64,000 nt of DNA, from the NCBI GenBank assembly GCA_027605045.1, contig JAQFWX010000020.1, forward strand, positions 372,001 to 436,000, given 5' to 3'. The position numbers were made by a program, and so were the translations under genes. The stretch's first letter is position 1. Each line of letters starts with the position of its first letter. This document shows positions 19,664 through 32,300 of the stretch, in pieces. Under the pieces are notes generated by a model. That model ran no database searches. It was not told the DNA's origin and saw only the letters and a program-made list of their open reading frames with translations. The DNA comes from Phallus indusiatus. Lineage: Eukaryota > Basidiomycota > Agaricomycetes > Phallales > Phallaceae.

Positions 19664-22528
19664 ATGTCAAAAAATCAGAAGGCATCTGCTAAAAAAATCA
19701 CCCAGAAAGTGTTTCGGGAAGTTTGGGACGAATTTTACAACTGGGACGAGGAGTATTGCAAGCAAGCCTTAGCGAGCCTAGCACCCACGTCTCCTGCCGC
19801 GACAGCCTCAAAAAAGTCACAGTCAAGCACCAGCTTGTGTCAAACACCAAAGGCGGTACATGTATCAAGATCAAAACCTGGCAAAGAGAGTTATGAGTTC
19901 ATAACATTTTCTGAAGGATGGCAAGGGCCATCTATTGTCCAACAATGTCCGCCTTCATACCAGTGTCGAACAACAGAACCCTTTCCACCGTACGAAGCAT
20001 GTACTTACTCGCGCAAGAATCTTTACTATGGCGACGATTGCGATGTACTACCCTTTATGCCATTCTCAGACAAGCCTGACTTTCCCGGTGCTGAATATCT
20101 AGAGCACTTTGGTGAAATCGGGTGGGATGATCCGAAGGATCCAGATCGTGAGTTCATAACTTGTCAACCTATATGGTTTTGATAGAAAAGATACTAATGC
20201 CACACTTTAAGTTGAAATAATATTAGCAGAAGTTGTTCGTCGGCTTCACTTTGATCATGGTCTTTCCTTCCAGGAGATTGATGAAACAGACTGTCTACCA
20301 ATGCCCATCATTGAAGAAAAAAATAGAGCTGGACTTCTTCAAGTGTTAAAGGAAAGGTCGGTTCAATTTGGCTAAATTTATTGATACATTTGAAACGATC
20401 TGATTGTAGGGATCAACTGGAATGGCCAGGTGCAAGATCAAATTTACCTCCTCTTCCTCGGTCCGATCAACCGCCTCCCAGAAGCTTGAGGAGACGCGTC
20501 AATGGGATACATTACGTGTTCTGTCCTAACTTGAACTGTTTGGAGCCATATTGTCCAACGCATTGTTGGTTTCGTTTAGTCTCAATAAATATCTAATCAC
20601 TCTGACGACCACCCAACTAGTAACATTGGATGGAGGTGTCAGGCCGAAATACTCTATCGATCATGATGGTGACTTTTCATCGAGAAGAGATCCACCGTGC
20701 GGAAATGCTTGTTACAAAGTTGGAAAAATTACTCAAGTATGTGGATCACACTGCAATTCCCTGCCTCGATAATGATTTTGTTGCGAACAAGGATCTAATT
20801 TGGGATGATGCTGCTATAAATGATCTCAAGTATATTCTAGAAGGTGCAGCTAGCTTACCCAGCTGTGATCTGGCTGTTGTATGTGATCGCCCATGTAACG
20901 AGGTATTTGTTTTGTCATGCTTTTTTGATGGCGCGTGGTAGAACTTATTTTTAAACCAAAGGTGTACTATCAAAGACGAAATTTCATCGCTAAAACTGGC
21001 ACACAACCAATTGATGATATCGAAAAAGACGGAGATAAATCAGATAATGGAGACAGTGAATCCTCATCTGATGAAGATAAAGAAAAACCCAAGTTTGGTA
21101 TGATTACTGTTGTAAATTTGGCTCTTTGACAATTGTAATACTGACATGGGATATCAGTCGATGTCCTCCGGCAATTTCCCAGTCCTGATTCTGTTCCTCC
21201 GTACGCTTTTGATGCATTATTATGGTTTGATGGTTTCGGGCTAAGCTTTGACCTTCATCAAGCTCCGAAACTTGTCGACATACTGGAAGATGTAACGCAG
21301 CGACTGATTGTGTTTGCTATCGGAAAAGTTTGCATTGCCATCGTAATTGCTCATGCGACAAGACTTGTCCGTCGCTTCTTCATGCTTCAGGCTGAAAGTT
21401 TAGTAATGGTTATTTTAGGCATACGAAGACCAAAGGGCTGCAAGTGTAATGGTAAAAAGCTCTGTCATACCATGAAATGTCCTTGTCACAAGGCAGGCAG
21501 AGAGTGCGACCCTGAGTTATGCCTAAAATGCGAAGCAAAGTAACGGTGCTCTTCTCTTTTTATTAAATTGGCACATTGATTAATCTGGTGTTAACAGTGG
21601 TAAATGAATTGCGTGTGTCTCTTTCTCTCGGGAACAAAAAACTGACGACGTCGTGCACACGACAGACGTCAATTCTCAGAAATGCCGTAATAACGGCCTA
21701 CAGCACGGAAGAAGGAAGGTTTGTCACTTCCGCCTTTAACGTCTGACTGTCCATTAATTTAAACCCTACTTTGCGTTGATATCAACAGGCTGTGGAGGTT
21801 AAGGAGGGCGCATTTGGATTAGGTCTCTTTTTAGCCGAGCCGGCTAAAGAAGGCGACCTCATTGGAGGTTCGGCGGCGCACCTGCGCTTTTGTTTCGACC
21901 TTTTTATAACTCACAAAAAAACGTCTAGAATATGTTGGAGAAATCATCGGTCAAGAGATGACAGAAGCTCGAGGGTATAGCAATTCTTTACACTCTGTAA
22001 AAGGTCTAATTACTACCCACTTTTAACAGATTGCAATCGCGCTATCTCGGCCGCAATTACTTGTTTGCGCTCAATGCAACAAGCACTGTTGATGCCGCGT
22101 TGGTTGGCAATGAGACAAGATTCATTAATCATGCATCTGGCAACCAGGCAAATTGCCGTGCTGAAGGTCTGATCAAATTATCACTCATGCTTTGCAATGT
22201 TCCTTGACTCATTATTGTAAATTGCACGGTACAGTCCGAGAAGTGAACGGGGATCACCGGATAGGTAAGAACGTGTTTGAACAACAAGCGGATACTTTTA
22301 GCTGATATATTTCCTTCACCCCTTCCCGCAGGTGTATTTGTTGGTATGTTTCTTCCTCCCCTCCTTATAGTTTGTACACGAGCGATAAAAATCAAATTAT
22401 GGGCGCCAGTCAAGAAATTAATTCAGGTGGGAGAAGAGTTGCTTATGAACTACGGAGACCAGTATTTCATAACAACTACAAGCGGGACTCCGAGAGCTGG
22501 AGGAAAAGCGTCTCAAGCACAGCCTTGA
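19664..22528 (+). CDS. EZH2: EZH2/E(z)-type histone H3K27 methyltransferase (PRC2 catalytic subunit)
   Basis: Many short introns. Well-supported exons are 19664-20147, 20230-20356, 20410-20564, 20621-20736, 20792-20902, 20962-21097, 21158 onward, 21789-21867, 21929-21974, 22030-22166, 22236-22264 and 22333 onward. Domain order matches EZH2. A Cys cluster comes first (HYVFCPNLNCLEPYCPTH, PPCGNACYKV), then a SANT-like segment (WDDAAINDLKYILEGAAS..CNEVYYQRRNF). The CXC domain follows (TCRHTGRCNAATDCVC, SCDKTC joined to RRPKGCKCNGKKLC, CPCHKAGRECDPELCLKC). Last is the SET domain: GAFGLGLF, EYVGEIIG, RFINHASGNQANC, GDHRIG and GEELLMNYGDQYF. In PRC2 it would silence genes by H3K27 methylation. Junctions before the CXC, between CXC and SET (21540-21788) and near the 3' end (22333-22620) could not be settled, and a small frame break near 22460 is possible. 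Confidence 0.9.
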
Positions 22529-22897
22529 CTTCCCTCGGTTCGCACGACGATATCAAAGAAATGATCATCATTTTAATGCCATGTCTGGCCCCCAGGAACT
22601 TGTACATACACCCATACTATAATATTACATTCATTCATAGTCCAGAGTCTATTTGTTTACTTTTGAAAAAGCTCGAAAAAGAAAATTTATAGACCGGAAA
22701 GTGCATGGAGGGCAAAATCCCATGGGGACATGGGCGCTTGCCTTTCCTACGCGTTTCAATCGGCGGCGCCTGATTCGTTGTTCGTGGTTATTTCGCTTAG
22801 TCATCAGTTGATACTCACATGCCACAAAGTTTGTTTAGGCTTCCTTTCGTTTTTTTCCGCACTATAATCTGAGCATTCTTTATCCTTTTGAACATCC

Positions 22898-23569
22898 ATG
22901 GCAGAGTATCCCCAAGTGCTCGCCCCTCAAGACGATGGGTCAGGTATAATTGCCGAGACTGTTGAGCAAGGACCCCCGGCTCCCATCACAGAGCAAGAAG
23001 TCGGCGAGTATCGAGAACAAGATAGGTTTCTCCCAGTGAGTTACCCGAATTAATATGCGAAGTACTACAAACTGATTGGACGGCGGCGCAGATAGCGAAC
23101 GTTTCTCGTATCATGAAAGCCGCCGTGCCACCCACAGCCAAAATTGCCAAAGATGCAAAAGAGTGTGTTCAGGAATGCGTTTCTGAGTTCATCAGCTTCA
23201 TTACTTCTGAAGCTGCAGAGAAATGTCAGACAGAAAAGCGGAAGACAATTGGTGGGGAGGATATCCTTCTGGCGATGAATCTTCTCGGCTTTGAGAACTA
23301 TTGCGAAACTTTGAAAATATACCTGGCCAAGCTGCGAAGAGTGCGTGGCCTTTTCCTTTTTTTTCTGTTGATTTCGTTGTTTCTGTGGGGGTTTCGAAAG
23401 ATGAACTTTTTTCATCATCTAGCATCAGTATCAAGTTGCTGCAGCACGAGCAGGAGATGGGGCTGAAGGTGAAGGTGAAGGCGAGGGTGAAGGCGAAGGC
23501 GAGGGAGATGGTGACGAAGGAGAGGGAGATGGTTTTCAAGACGATGATAATCAAGCGTCGACGTCATAA
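22898..23569 (+). CDS. HAP3: CCAAT-binding factor subunit HAP3/NF-YB
   Basis: Three exons: 22898-23035, 23092-23340 and about 23423-23569. They give roughly 177 residues. The histone-fold domain is textbook [68 protein letters not shown] and [10 protein letters not shown]. With HAP2 and HAP5 (NF-YA, NF-YC) it forms the heterotrimer that binds CCAAT promoters in the nucleus. The N-terminal 40 residues are acidic and Pro-rich. The C-terminus is an unusual Glu-Gly repeat (GEGEGEGE..) followed by an Asp-rich end. The first intron sits exactly at the start of the histone fold. The acceptor of intron 2 could be at 23422 or 23428. Confidence 0.95.
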
Positions 23570-24029
23570 TTCATTCATGTATCAAATATCTCGTCTGTTG
23601 TGTCATGTAGTGTTTCCATTTTCTTCTCCGGACGTTCTTAGGAACAGACTGTGTATTGGTTTAATTCCATTATATCAATGAAATAACGCTTTTCCACGTG
23701 GCGCTGTTTGTGTGAACCTACGTTCTTGGAGAAAGCTTCGAAGTATCCAAAGCATCCTATAAGATAAAGATAAACAATCGAGCTAAAAAAACCCAAAAGC
23801 TTAAATAAATTAGAGTGAGATAGACATCTCCGATAAGTTATGATTCGTCAATATGTCGTACAATGGCAATAAATATGTTACAAATGATATGTTAATCTTG
23901 TACATTGTTATAATTTCTCAAGGTCATTGTTCTCGTTATAGTAAAAATGGTTGGGATGATGAAGTATTAGTGTTGATATGATAGGTCATGGGGAAGATTA
24001 GAGTTTAGAGTAGCAGAATGGTGATCGTC

Positions 24030-24470
24030 CTAAAGGCCTTTGCTACCTGAACCGGGAGGTTGGTTGCCTGTGTTGTCTACAAGCATCACTAAAATACACA
24101 TCAATAAAAGTTCTGCAGAGAATGATAAAAATGTGGTCTTACTTAGTGGTAGCTTGATGCGCCTACTAGCGGTACCGCCATTGTTACTGAGCACCGCAGG
24201 AGAGTTGGGAAGCGTTGACGATTCAGAATCCGAAGAACCGTAAGTGACACTGCCCTCCCGAGACAGACTGAGCTGTTCCAATGCCCATGTCAATTTTTTG
24301 AGGAAATAATAATCGACATCTGAATTTCTAGCATCTAGGGAAGCCGTCTGATAGTTCAAGTCCATTCGTCCACCTTGTGAGAAACTCCCAGCCGGTTCTA
24401 GTTTCGGACGAGAAGAACCATTAACAGAAACCCCCCGAGGTTGAGAAGAAGCAATTTGTGGGTAGGCCAT
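24030..24470 (-). CDS. Unrecognised small serine-rich protein
   Basis: ATG at 24470. Two exons, 24470-24143 and 24088-24030, with a 54-base intron (GTAAGA..TTTTAG) give 128 residues. Reading through the intron is also open, giving 146 residues, but adds an unlikely hydrophobic stretch. The protein is Ser/Asn/Pro-rich with one likely helix (VDYYFLKKLTWALEQLSLSR). No domain is recognised. It lies convergent to HAP3, whose stop is 460 bases to the left. Confidence 0.5.
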   Translation of the reverse strand: MAYPQIASSQPRGVSVNGSSRPKLEPAGSFSQGGRMDLNYQTASLDARNSDVDYYFLKKLTWALEQLSLSREGSVTYGSSDSESSTLPNSPAVLSNNGGTASRRIKLPLSKTTFLSFSAELLLMCILVMLVDNTGNQPPGSGSKGL

Positions 24471-27400
24471 TGAATGAGTGTGTGAAATGTGCGTTGGAGG
24501 TGGAGTTTTGTGTATTTTTGTTAGGAGTGTGGACAGGATGGACGAAATGGACGAACGTTTTAGCAGAATCGTGAGTTGTCCGTTAAATATCTTGTGATTG
24601 TGCCAACTATTATCTATTATCTAGGGACATTGTGATGAATCAATATAAGATGCTTTGTCGCAACTGGCCAAGGAATGGCACGTGGTTCGTTCCAGAGCGC
24701 TGTTCGCGCTATGCCGCGGCGGCTGTCCGACTCCATTCATTCCTATTGAAATGACGCAATCACATCGCGGGCTTTGACTCATTGCCCATCAAGATTATGC
24801 AGGGATTTCGTCAATTCGACCTGGAGTATCGCCTTTTTTGTTGTAGCAAACAAGAGCAAAGCTTGGCGCAACCGGAAAAGCTGACGCAAGGCTTGAATAA
24901 TTCTGGCACTGCGTCGGTGAAATGCACCCGCACGAAGATTCTTAAAAGCTAAGAATAGCCCGAAAGAAGAAAGAAGAAAAAGGCTTGGCCCCTATCGCCG
25001 CTATCGACTTCCGTACTTTCCTATTAATGAACTCAAGCATTTTGTTGTTGCCAAGTTTTCGCCGCGCCTGATAGTTCAAAAAGGACCAAGCCAGTCCATT
25101 CTTATAGTTTATCATTGTGGCGCTTTTCCTCTCAACGTTCAATGTAATTCAATTGACATACATTGATTACTTATCTATAGGTTCATTGGAATTTCAAAAA
25201 GACCGATCTCACACGTCCAAAAGGGGAAGTTGGACAATACTAATTCATTGACTGTGAGCTTTTTTGAATATCAAAGCCAGGACGCCAACTGAAGATATGT
25301 ATAAAACTACATACATCAACAATGGACACATGCATTAAAAACCAACTCAACGCAACCTGTATATTTGACTCAGCTCAGTGCCAATGAAATCACTATCGGA
25401 TGCGCTCTTGTCCGGTTGTAATGAATGTGATGCATGTGATGCGCGATATCGGATTTTGTTATTCAGCTCACTTTCGGCGTCACGAAACGGAACTATGTAT
25501 ACTTCCCTACCGTTATCTTCTCTTCATTGTTCGAGTTCAAAGAACAACGCATATCTTCTTTGGGCGTCTCCGAGCAGGACGACTCGACACAAAGGAACAC
25601 CTCGATAACAGCACAATGTGAGAAAACGTACCCCAGACTCTCACTGTGATAAGGAATAAAGGCCATCACGATAAGCTTGGGATGATTCACAAAGGTCGTC
25701 GGCGACATTCTGAGAATCTGTTCAGATAAAGGGGATGTGAACGCTGCTGCGCGACATGTTACAATTGTTGGGTGCGTAGGGTATTTATTTGGACACAGAC
25801 GATGTTGAACTTTCTTTTTTTCGAAGCCACGACTAGTTTGAAGGTACAATCTTGTCTATGAGTGGCCTACCTTGACACACCAAAAGAACGGGTTCCGGGA
25901 CGTTCCCTGTCTTTCTTCTATAGAAGCTTGCAAATGTCAACGTGCCAATAAAATATTTGTTCAAATTCGGGCAGAGAAAAATCGAAAACTCATCTGGGAA
26001 ATACTTTGGGGCAAGTTTGCGTTTCCATCGAATTTAAAAATAAAGTTCTTCTAAATCTTCATCTTTGTGGGAACGAAGTGCAATGCGAACTTTCACTTGC
26101 CCCAGGGCCAGCTTGCATTCATGGTAACTAGCTAACTGTCCAAAGAAACTTCGGTACAAATGTCGAACTGTCGCAGTAGTGCCTGTAGAGTCATGATTTA
26201 CGCGCAAAATCTAGACCACCGATAAAACGTGCATTGTGTCAGACCCCTTGCAAAAACTTTAACTAATATGAATAAGAGGCGTGGATGCCACCATCGCCCG
26301 ACAATCATCGAACCTGACAGGCTATCGAGGGCGATCATGAGTGCAAGATGGGTTCCCATAAATGTACAAAAGAAGTGGCATTGGACAGTGATTAGGACGT
26401 TTGACAACTGTTAAAGAATTAATACCGTAGCACGTGGGTTCACGGATAATGTCCATGCCTGGTCAGGTCGCGAAGCCTTCTATTGACAGAAAACCTCAAG
26501 ACAAGGGGGCCACCTGTCTCGGGTGGAATAAAGTGATCGTGTCCGCTTTATAAGGTCCAGCAGTTGCTTTTAACTGTCCTATCCGTTTTGGCGTCACAGG
26601 TTGAATGTAAAATGAGGTCGAAAATTGTTTGGCATGTTGCTTGTTTGAGTAGTAGCAGCCTTTCAGCGTGGGCGGTCATGGCGAAGAGAGAACCCCAGTT
26701 GCCAGTTGTTTCAGCGTTTATATGACTCGATGTATGACATGTGTCCCTTCAAGAAACGATGCATGTCATGATGAAATTCTGAAACATTAAAACCGGAGGA
26801 AAAGGTTGCCAGTGCGGTTCCTGAAAGGTAACTTGAATACATGCGAAACGTTAACAGCCTTCCTTGTGAAATGCGCCATTATTTTTCCACCAGTCGGAGT
26901 AGGTGATTTATTTAATGAAAGGCTTCAGCTATTAAAATAACAGTTCACGTTAGCGTTAATTTAGACCCGCCTGAAATGTTTGATGCATTAAGAAAAGAAA
27001 TAGACTTTATAGACTATGAGATACCCATTAGCGAGAGTGAAGATGGGAGCGATATTAGTGGTCGGCGGTGAATATATTACTTTAGTATACTTGATGGCCG
27101 TATTTATCTAACAGGTACACTGCGATGAAAGATACAGAAGCACAAGGTACATTTTGAAAATAGGGCGAATATGATTTATGGCCTTGACCTGGTTGAATGG
27201 AGGTGATGTCGGTAACTTCTGGTGTATGAGTATTCTCACAGGGCTGTGAAATTGGTGTCAAAATAATGATGATAAAATAAAACTCCCAATGAGCTCAGTT
27301 GTTTTGAAGCATACTGTCATTCGTCAAACTTGCGAATATCGCATGGAAGAGCGTTGAAAGGACTAAGCGAGTCACGCATAGTCACGTAGTTCTATGCCGG

Positions 27401-28068
27401 CGTTCTCGGCGAACCGTGTGCCGAATTCGGATGAAATATCAACAATCACGTCCCGACACAACTGCCATTTCACGGTCTCTTGCTCTGTCTGGCCCTTGCA
27501 TCTAGTGCTGCTCTGCATCAGTTCTGTTTGTTACAAAGAACATCCAATTGTGGCAAACGTACACACAGCCCTCTCATCTAATCATTTCCTTGTTCCTGGA
27601 TTTCAAAAAAGCCGTCTCTCTCGTCGAGTCCATTACTCAGTCTTTTCAAACTAGCCTGTGCTGCGGCCAACATCATCATAACAAAGGACTCCAATTAAAA
27701 GAGAAACAATGGAAACGACATTACTGGATTGCTATACGTGTAATCTCAAAAGTTCTGGTATTATGGAAACATGAGGTCCTGTCTAGACTCATAACAGTAA
27801 AACATGGACTTATGGGAAAGGCACATCTGATTGCGCTTCTTTTCGTGGCTTTCAACCAACATTTACGTCGGTGATTCCGCATAAGTAAATCTGTCACAGT
27901 TTCAATTGAAACAAGTGCCTTCCCACTTGGTGCGCTGTACAGCTCAAATCCCAGTGGTCCGGGCCATTTCCCGGTTTGTCTTTACGTCGGGTATAAAACA
28001 CCCATAGAAATAGATTATTGGGTCAGGAAACCTTCCCTCTCGTCTTCCTAAAGCCCAGGTTTATTACG
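24471..28068. other. 3.6-kb stretch without a supported gene
   Basis: Only short random frames are present. One coding-like scrap, 26976-27071, would read MFDALRKEIDFIDYE.. and stop after about 31 residues. It is followed by a possible intron at 27060-27114. A purine-poor region around 24790-25100 holds nothing recognisable. The right end contains the promoter of the secreted-protein gene. Confidence 0.35.
27991..27998 (+). promoter_or_regulatory. TATA box of the 8-Cys secreted protein gene
   Basis: GTATAAAA lies 71 bases before the ATG at 28069, a usual distance for a strongly expressed fungal gene. Confidence 0.55.
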
Positions 28069-28859
28069 ATGCCTTCCTTCACCAAGTTCTTTGTTCTTGC
28101 TGCTTGTGTAGTCGCTGGTCTCGCTGCCCCCGGTTCGTGTTTAAGCTACTACGTCTATTGCCTATTATTGACATTAGAGGTACTCTAGAGGCTAGATGTG
28201 ACGAAGCTAAGCTAGTTAAATCTCAAACCATCAAGACCTCTGGTGGATCTGTGTCCGTCAGCTCTTTCTCATGCGCCCCCAGAGTGTCGAAACGCCAGAC
28301 GTCCTCGTCTAAAATCGTCAACTTGTCTGGACAGATTTGTGAGTTGACTGACACTCTACATCATTTTTGAAGTGTCCCTTTTTTTCTCATACCCTTTTGT
28401 TCAGGCCAGAACTCTTGCAGTACCGCTGCCGGACCTCTCCCTCCTGTCGCTGACGACTGCAACCAAATCCGAGAAGCCATCCAAATCCTCGGTGGTGTCG
28501 GTGCCATCGATTCTACCTTCACCCTCGGAGGTTTCGGCCAACAAAACCTTAGTTTCCAGACTTGCACTTTCTTCTTCCAGAACAACATTCCCGCTGAAGT
28601 TGAGTTTGACTGGTCGGACTTTGTGGGTCACATTTTGGGCATTGATACTTTCTTGTTGTCTGATTGTTATAACTTCTCATCTAGGGAAACGATGCTAACC
28701 AAGCCGCGTCTGCTTGCTTCCCTCCTGTCATGCCTCTTAGCTCTGAAGGTATTTGCACTGGCCTCAATGGCGAATGGTTCGTTGCGTAAGTATTTGTTTC
28801 TTCAAAACCAGTTGTCTTTCATTGACTTGTTATTGGATAATAGTGCCGCCCACTCTTAA
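28069..28859 (+). CDS. Small secreted 8-cysteine protein
   Basis: Five exons fit in phase: 28069-28132, 28189-28338, 28405-28622, 28685-28785 and 28844-28859. They give 182 residues. The signal peptide is MPSFTKFFVLAACVVAGLAA. The mature protein has eight cysteines, and the second half reads DDCNQIREAIQILGGVG, TFTLGGFGQQNLSFQTC, FDWSDF and GICTGLNGEWFV. This resembles a class of uncharacterised secreted Agaricomycete proteins. It lacks the paired cysteines of hydrophobins. A clear TATA box suggests good expression. The function is unknown. It is predicted to act outside the cell. Confidence 0.75.
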
Positions 28860-29381
28860 ATGATATCTAAATTATACGTATAAAGCGAATCTCATTTGAT
28901 ATATATAAACACTTTTCTTTCTCAAACCTGTAGTGAAACGCACCGAAAACACTACACAACGTGCGAGTGCGCATTCGTGAAAAAAGCTTTATAAGAGATA
29001 ATTTACTGTTCATTATTGCTACTAGTACCATAACTGTAACGAGAAAAGAACAGCTTGACTCCTAACCCTCTAGTACACTGTAGGTAGTAGTATCGGCCAG
29101 CCTAAGCCTGGGCCTGAATGATTGGTTGGTTTGTCAACTCGGGTCCTCCCGAGGTTCGTGATACAACAAAAGTCAAAAGAAGAAGAGTGAATTATTTGAT
29201 ACATTCTCAATCCAAATGAATTTTTTTTGCCCTGAAATAACGAATAAATAATAACATAGCAGTGTATTTGCACTGTAAACTTGAAAGTCTACCTCCCTTG
29301 CGCGAAATGAAGCGGAGTTTTCTTTAGTCGCGGTATGGAGGCGCTCAAGCGCGACGGCCACGTAAAGCTTTACGACGAATC
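28860..29381. other. Intergenic spacer before SEC31
   Basis: No gene is seen. It holds the 3' end of the secreted-protein transcript and the SEC31 promoter. Small minus-strand frames around 29070-29361 have no support. Confidence 0.4.
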
Positions 29382-32300
29382 ATGAAACTAAAAGAAATCT
29401 ACAGGACATCCACATTTGCGTGGTCGCCGTCAGGAAACGTTCCTCTACTTGCTACCGGAACAGTTGCTGGTGCATTAGACGAGTCTTTCAGCAATGACAG
29501 CCGACTTGAAATTTGGAGTCCCAATTTTTTGGACAGCCGTGAGTACGCTCTTGGTGGAGATGCAGGTCAACCCGGTCCAAAAGCATCCATTACAACAACT
29601 TCAAGGTATACCCTATGTTTATCGTATTGCCGCATTGCATCTTACAATTGTTTTATTTTATTCAGATTCAATCGTATAGTCTGGGGATGCGCCGACAGCG
29701 CAAGACCGTTTGGCATTCTAGCTGCGGGGATGGAAAACGGAGAGCTAGGGCTCTGGGATGCTGAAAAAATTTTGTCAGGAGCAACGTATGACATCCAGAT
29801 GCTTGATTTGCCAGAGAATATCTACTCATTCTCAATTTAGTACCTCGGAATGCTTGATTTTCAAAAACTCGACACACACCGGTGCCGTCCGTGGTTTGGA
29901 TTTCAATCCAATCCAAACTAACCTCCTAGCATCCGGAGGGACAAATGGAGAGGTAGGCTATCGTACTCGATCATATCTTCATATGTATCCTGATTGCGCT
30001 GGCTAGACCTACATTTGGGACTTGAAAGATCCCAGCAAACCCTACTCTCCTGGTGCACGAAGCACCAAACTCGACGAAACCACGGCTAATGCTTGGAACA
30101 ACCATGTTCCACATGTTTTAGCAACTTCAAGTTCAACAGGATATACAGTTGTTTGGGATCTCCGAGCGAAGCGCGAAATGCTTGCTCTTGCTTACTCTGG
30201 TGGTGCGGCTACCGCAGGGAATGCCATGAACATCAATGCCATGGCGATGGGCAATAGACGTGGTATGAGTGATGTCTGCTGGCATCCCGATAGCGTGAGC
30301 TTTTTTTGCAAAGATACGTATTACTTTGGCTAATAGGTTATCCAGCCCACCAAACTTGTGACCTCGTCCGAAGACGACGTCTCTCCAATTGTCATGTGCT
30401 GGGATCTCCGAAATTCACGTGCTCCAGAAAAGGTTAGTTATTTCGCCTTTCGTTTAAAATCTATGATGGTGATATCTTATACACTCTGCAGATCTTGACC
30501 GGACATGAGAAAGGCGTTTTGTCCCTGTCATGGTGCAAACAAGATTCTGATTTACTTCTCTCGTGTGGCAAAGACAACCGCGTCCTCTGTTGGAACCCTC
30601 AAACCGGAGACAACATCGGTGAAATTCCTCCATCCAACAACTGGGCTTTCCAGATCGACTGGTGTCCGCGCAATCCGGACTTGTTCGCTACCGCTTTCTT
30701 CGATGGTACTATTGGGATCCACTCAATTCAAACTCTCAACGAAGAAGCTGCATCTGCTACACCATTCCAGGACGATGGAGCTTCCTTGTTTGATAATCCC
30801 AACTTTGGAAAGGTGTCGCAAGCAAGTCTCGCGTTGGCCCAGTCTCCTAAATGGCTCCGTCGTCCGGTCTCTTCGTCATTTGGTTATGGAGGTCAACTCG
30901 TCACTGTCGGAAACCTTCCCGGTGCCCAGGGACGACATCAAAGCAGTTCTGTCCGTATACATACCGTCGTCACCGAGCAAGCTATCATCCAAAGAGCCCA
31001 AAAGTTCCAGAGTGCCATCGACGAGAAGAAGCTTGACACATTTGCCCAAGAGAAGACAGCGCAAGCTAAAGAAAACTCGGAGGATTACGAAAGCTGGAAA
31101 GCTTTACTCAGCTTATTCCGAACAAACTCACGTGAAGAATTGATCGAGCTCTTTGGGTTCTCGAAAGAAAACGTGGCGTCTCAAGTTGCTGAGGCGGTTG
31201 CCAAAGTTAAAGCTTCTGCTGCCGCTGTTGCATCCAAAGTTGAAGAGGATGACATGGGTACTCCACATGAACCCGTGGTCACTTTTGCTGAGCCGGAGAC
31301 GATTCATCACGAAGGCGCTGAAAGCTCCGAAGCACCTCATAGCGGTGGCGTTCAAGCTTCTGAAGCTACTCCATCTGAATTCAGCACGAGCGCGACTTCC
31401 GACGGAACAAAAGCAGCCGATATTGAGTCCACTACCACCGAACATAGTTTATTTGCTGATGATCTCATCGCTGGAACACCACAGGCTGAAGCAGCCGCCG
31501 AATTCTTCAGCACTATGGGCCCCATACCAAGTGCTATTCCTTCCCATCTCTTAGTTCCGCACACCAACTATACCCAAGATTCTTCCGTTGCTGCTACCAT
31601 TGGCTCAGGACCTTCCTCCGTTGCCTCTGAAACGTTGAAGAACAACAATTTCTCAATTTATCCTGCGGAAACGTCGGAATTAGATCAACTTTTGACGAAA
31701 GCACTAGTGTTAGGAGACTTTGAATCTGCAGTATCGCTGTGTATATCGTCGGATCGTTTTGCCGATGCTATACTTTTGGCTGTAAAAGGAGGCGAAGCGT
31801 TGTTACAGAAGACTCAAAAGGCTTACTTTGAACGACAAACCGCGTCACTTCCTTATCTTCGACTATTCCAATCGATTGTTTCGGATGATTTGGATGATAT
31901 CGTTCAAAACGCCGATTTGCGAGAATGGAAGGAGATCTATGTCGTCTTGTGTACATTTGCCAAGAAAGAGGAGTTCTCGTTGTTGATGGAACAACTTGGA
32001 CAACGTTTGGAGTTCCAAGGCAATCTCGTCAAAGTTTCGGAGCTCGTTGATGATCCTGATGTGAAAGCCAAGGAATTCAAGAGACATGCGACGCTTTGTT
32101 ATTTGGCGGCTCAAAAACTTGAGAAGGTGGTCAATATCTGGGTGGAAGAGATGTGTCAAGAGGAGGAGGATCTCCAGCATCGGGAGGACGTGCTTTCTGC
32201 GAAAGCATCTCGCTACACCGTTCATGCGCAAGCTCTTCAAACGTTCATTGAGAAGGTCACTGTGTTCCGTGCCGCAACACAATATACCGATGCAGATCTT

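Noticed and set aside
25378..25849. Overlapping short frames on both strands
   Set aside because: No domain, no consistent splice model, and mutual overlap suggest chance.
28069..28859. Possible hydrophobin
   Set aside because: It has eight cysteines and a signal peptide, but the paired-cysteine pattern of hydrophobins is absent.
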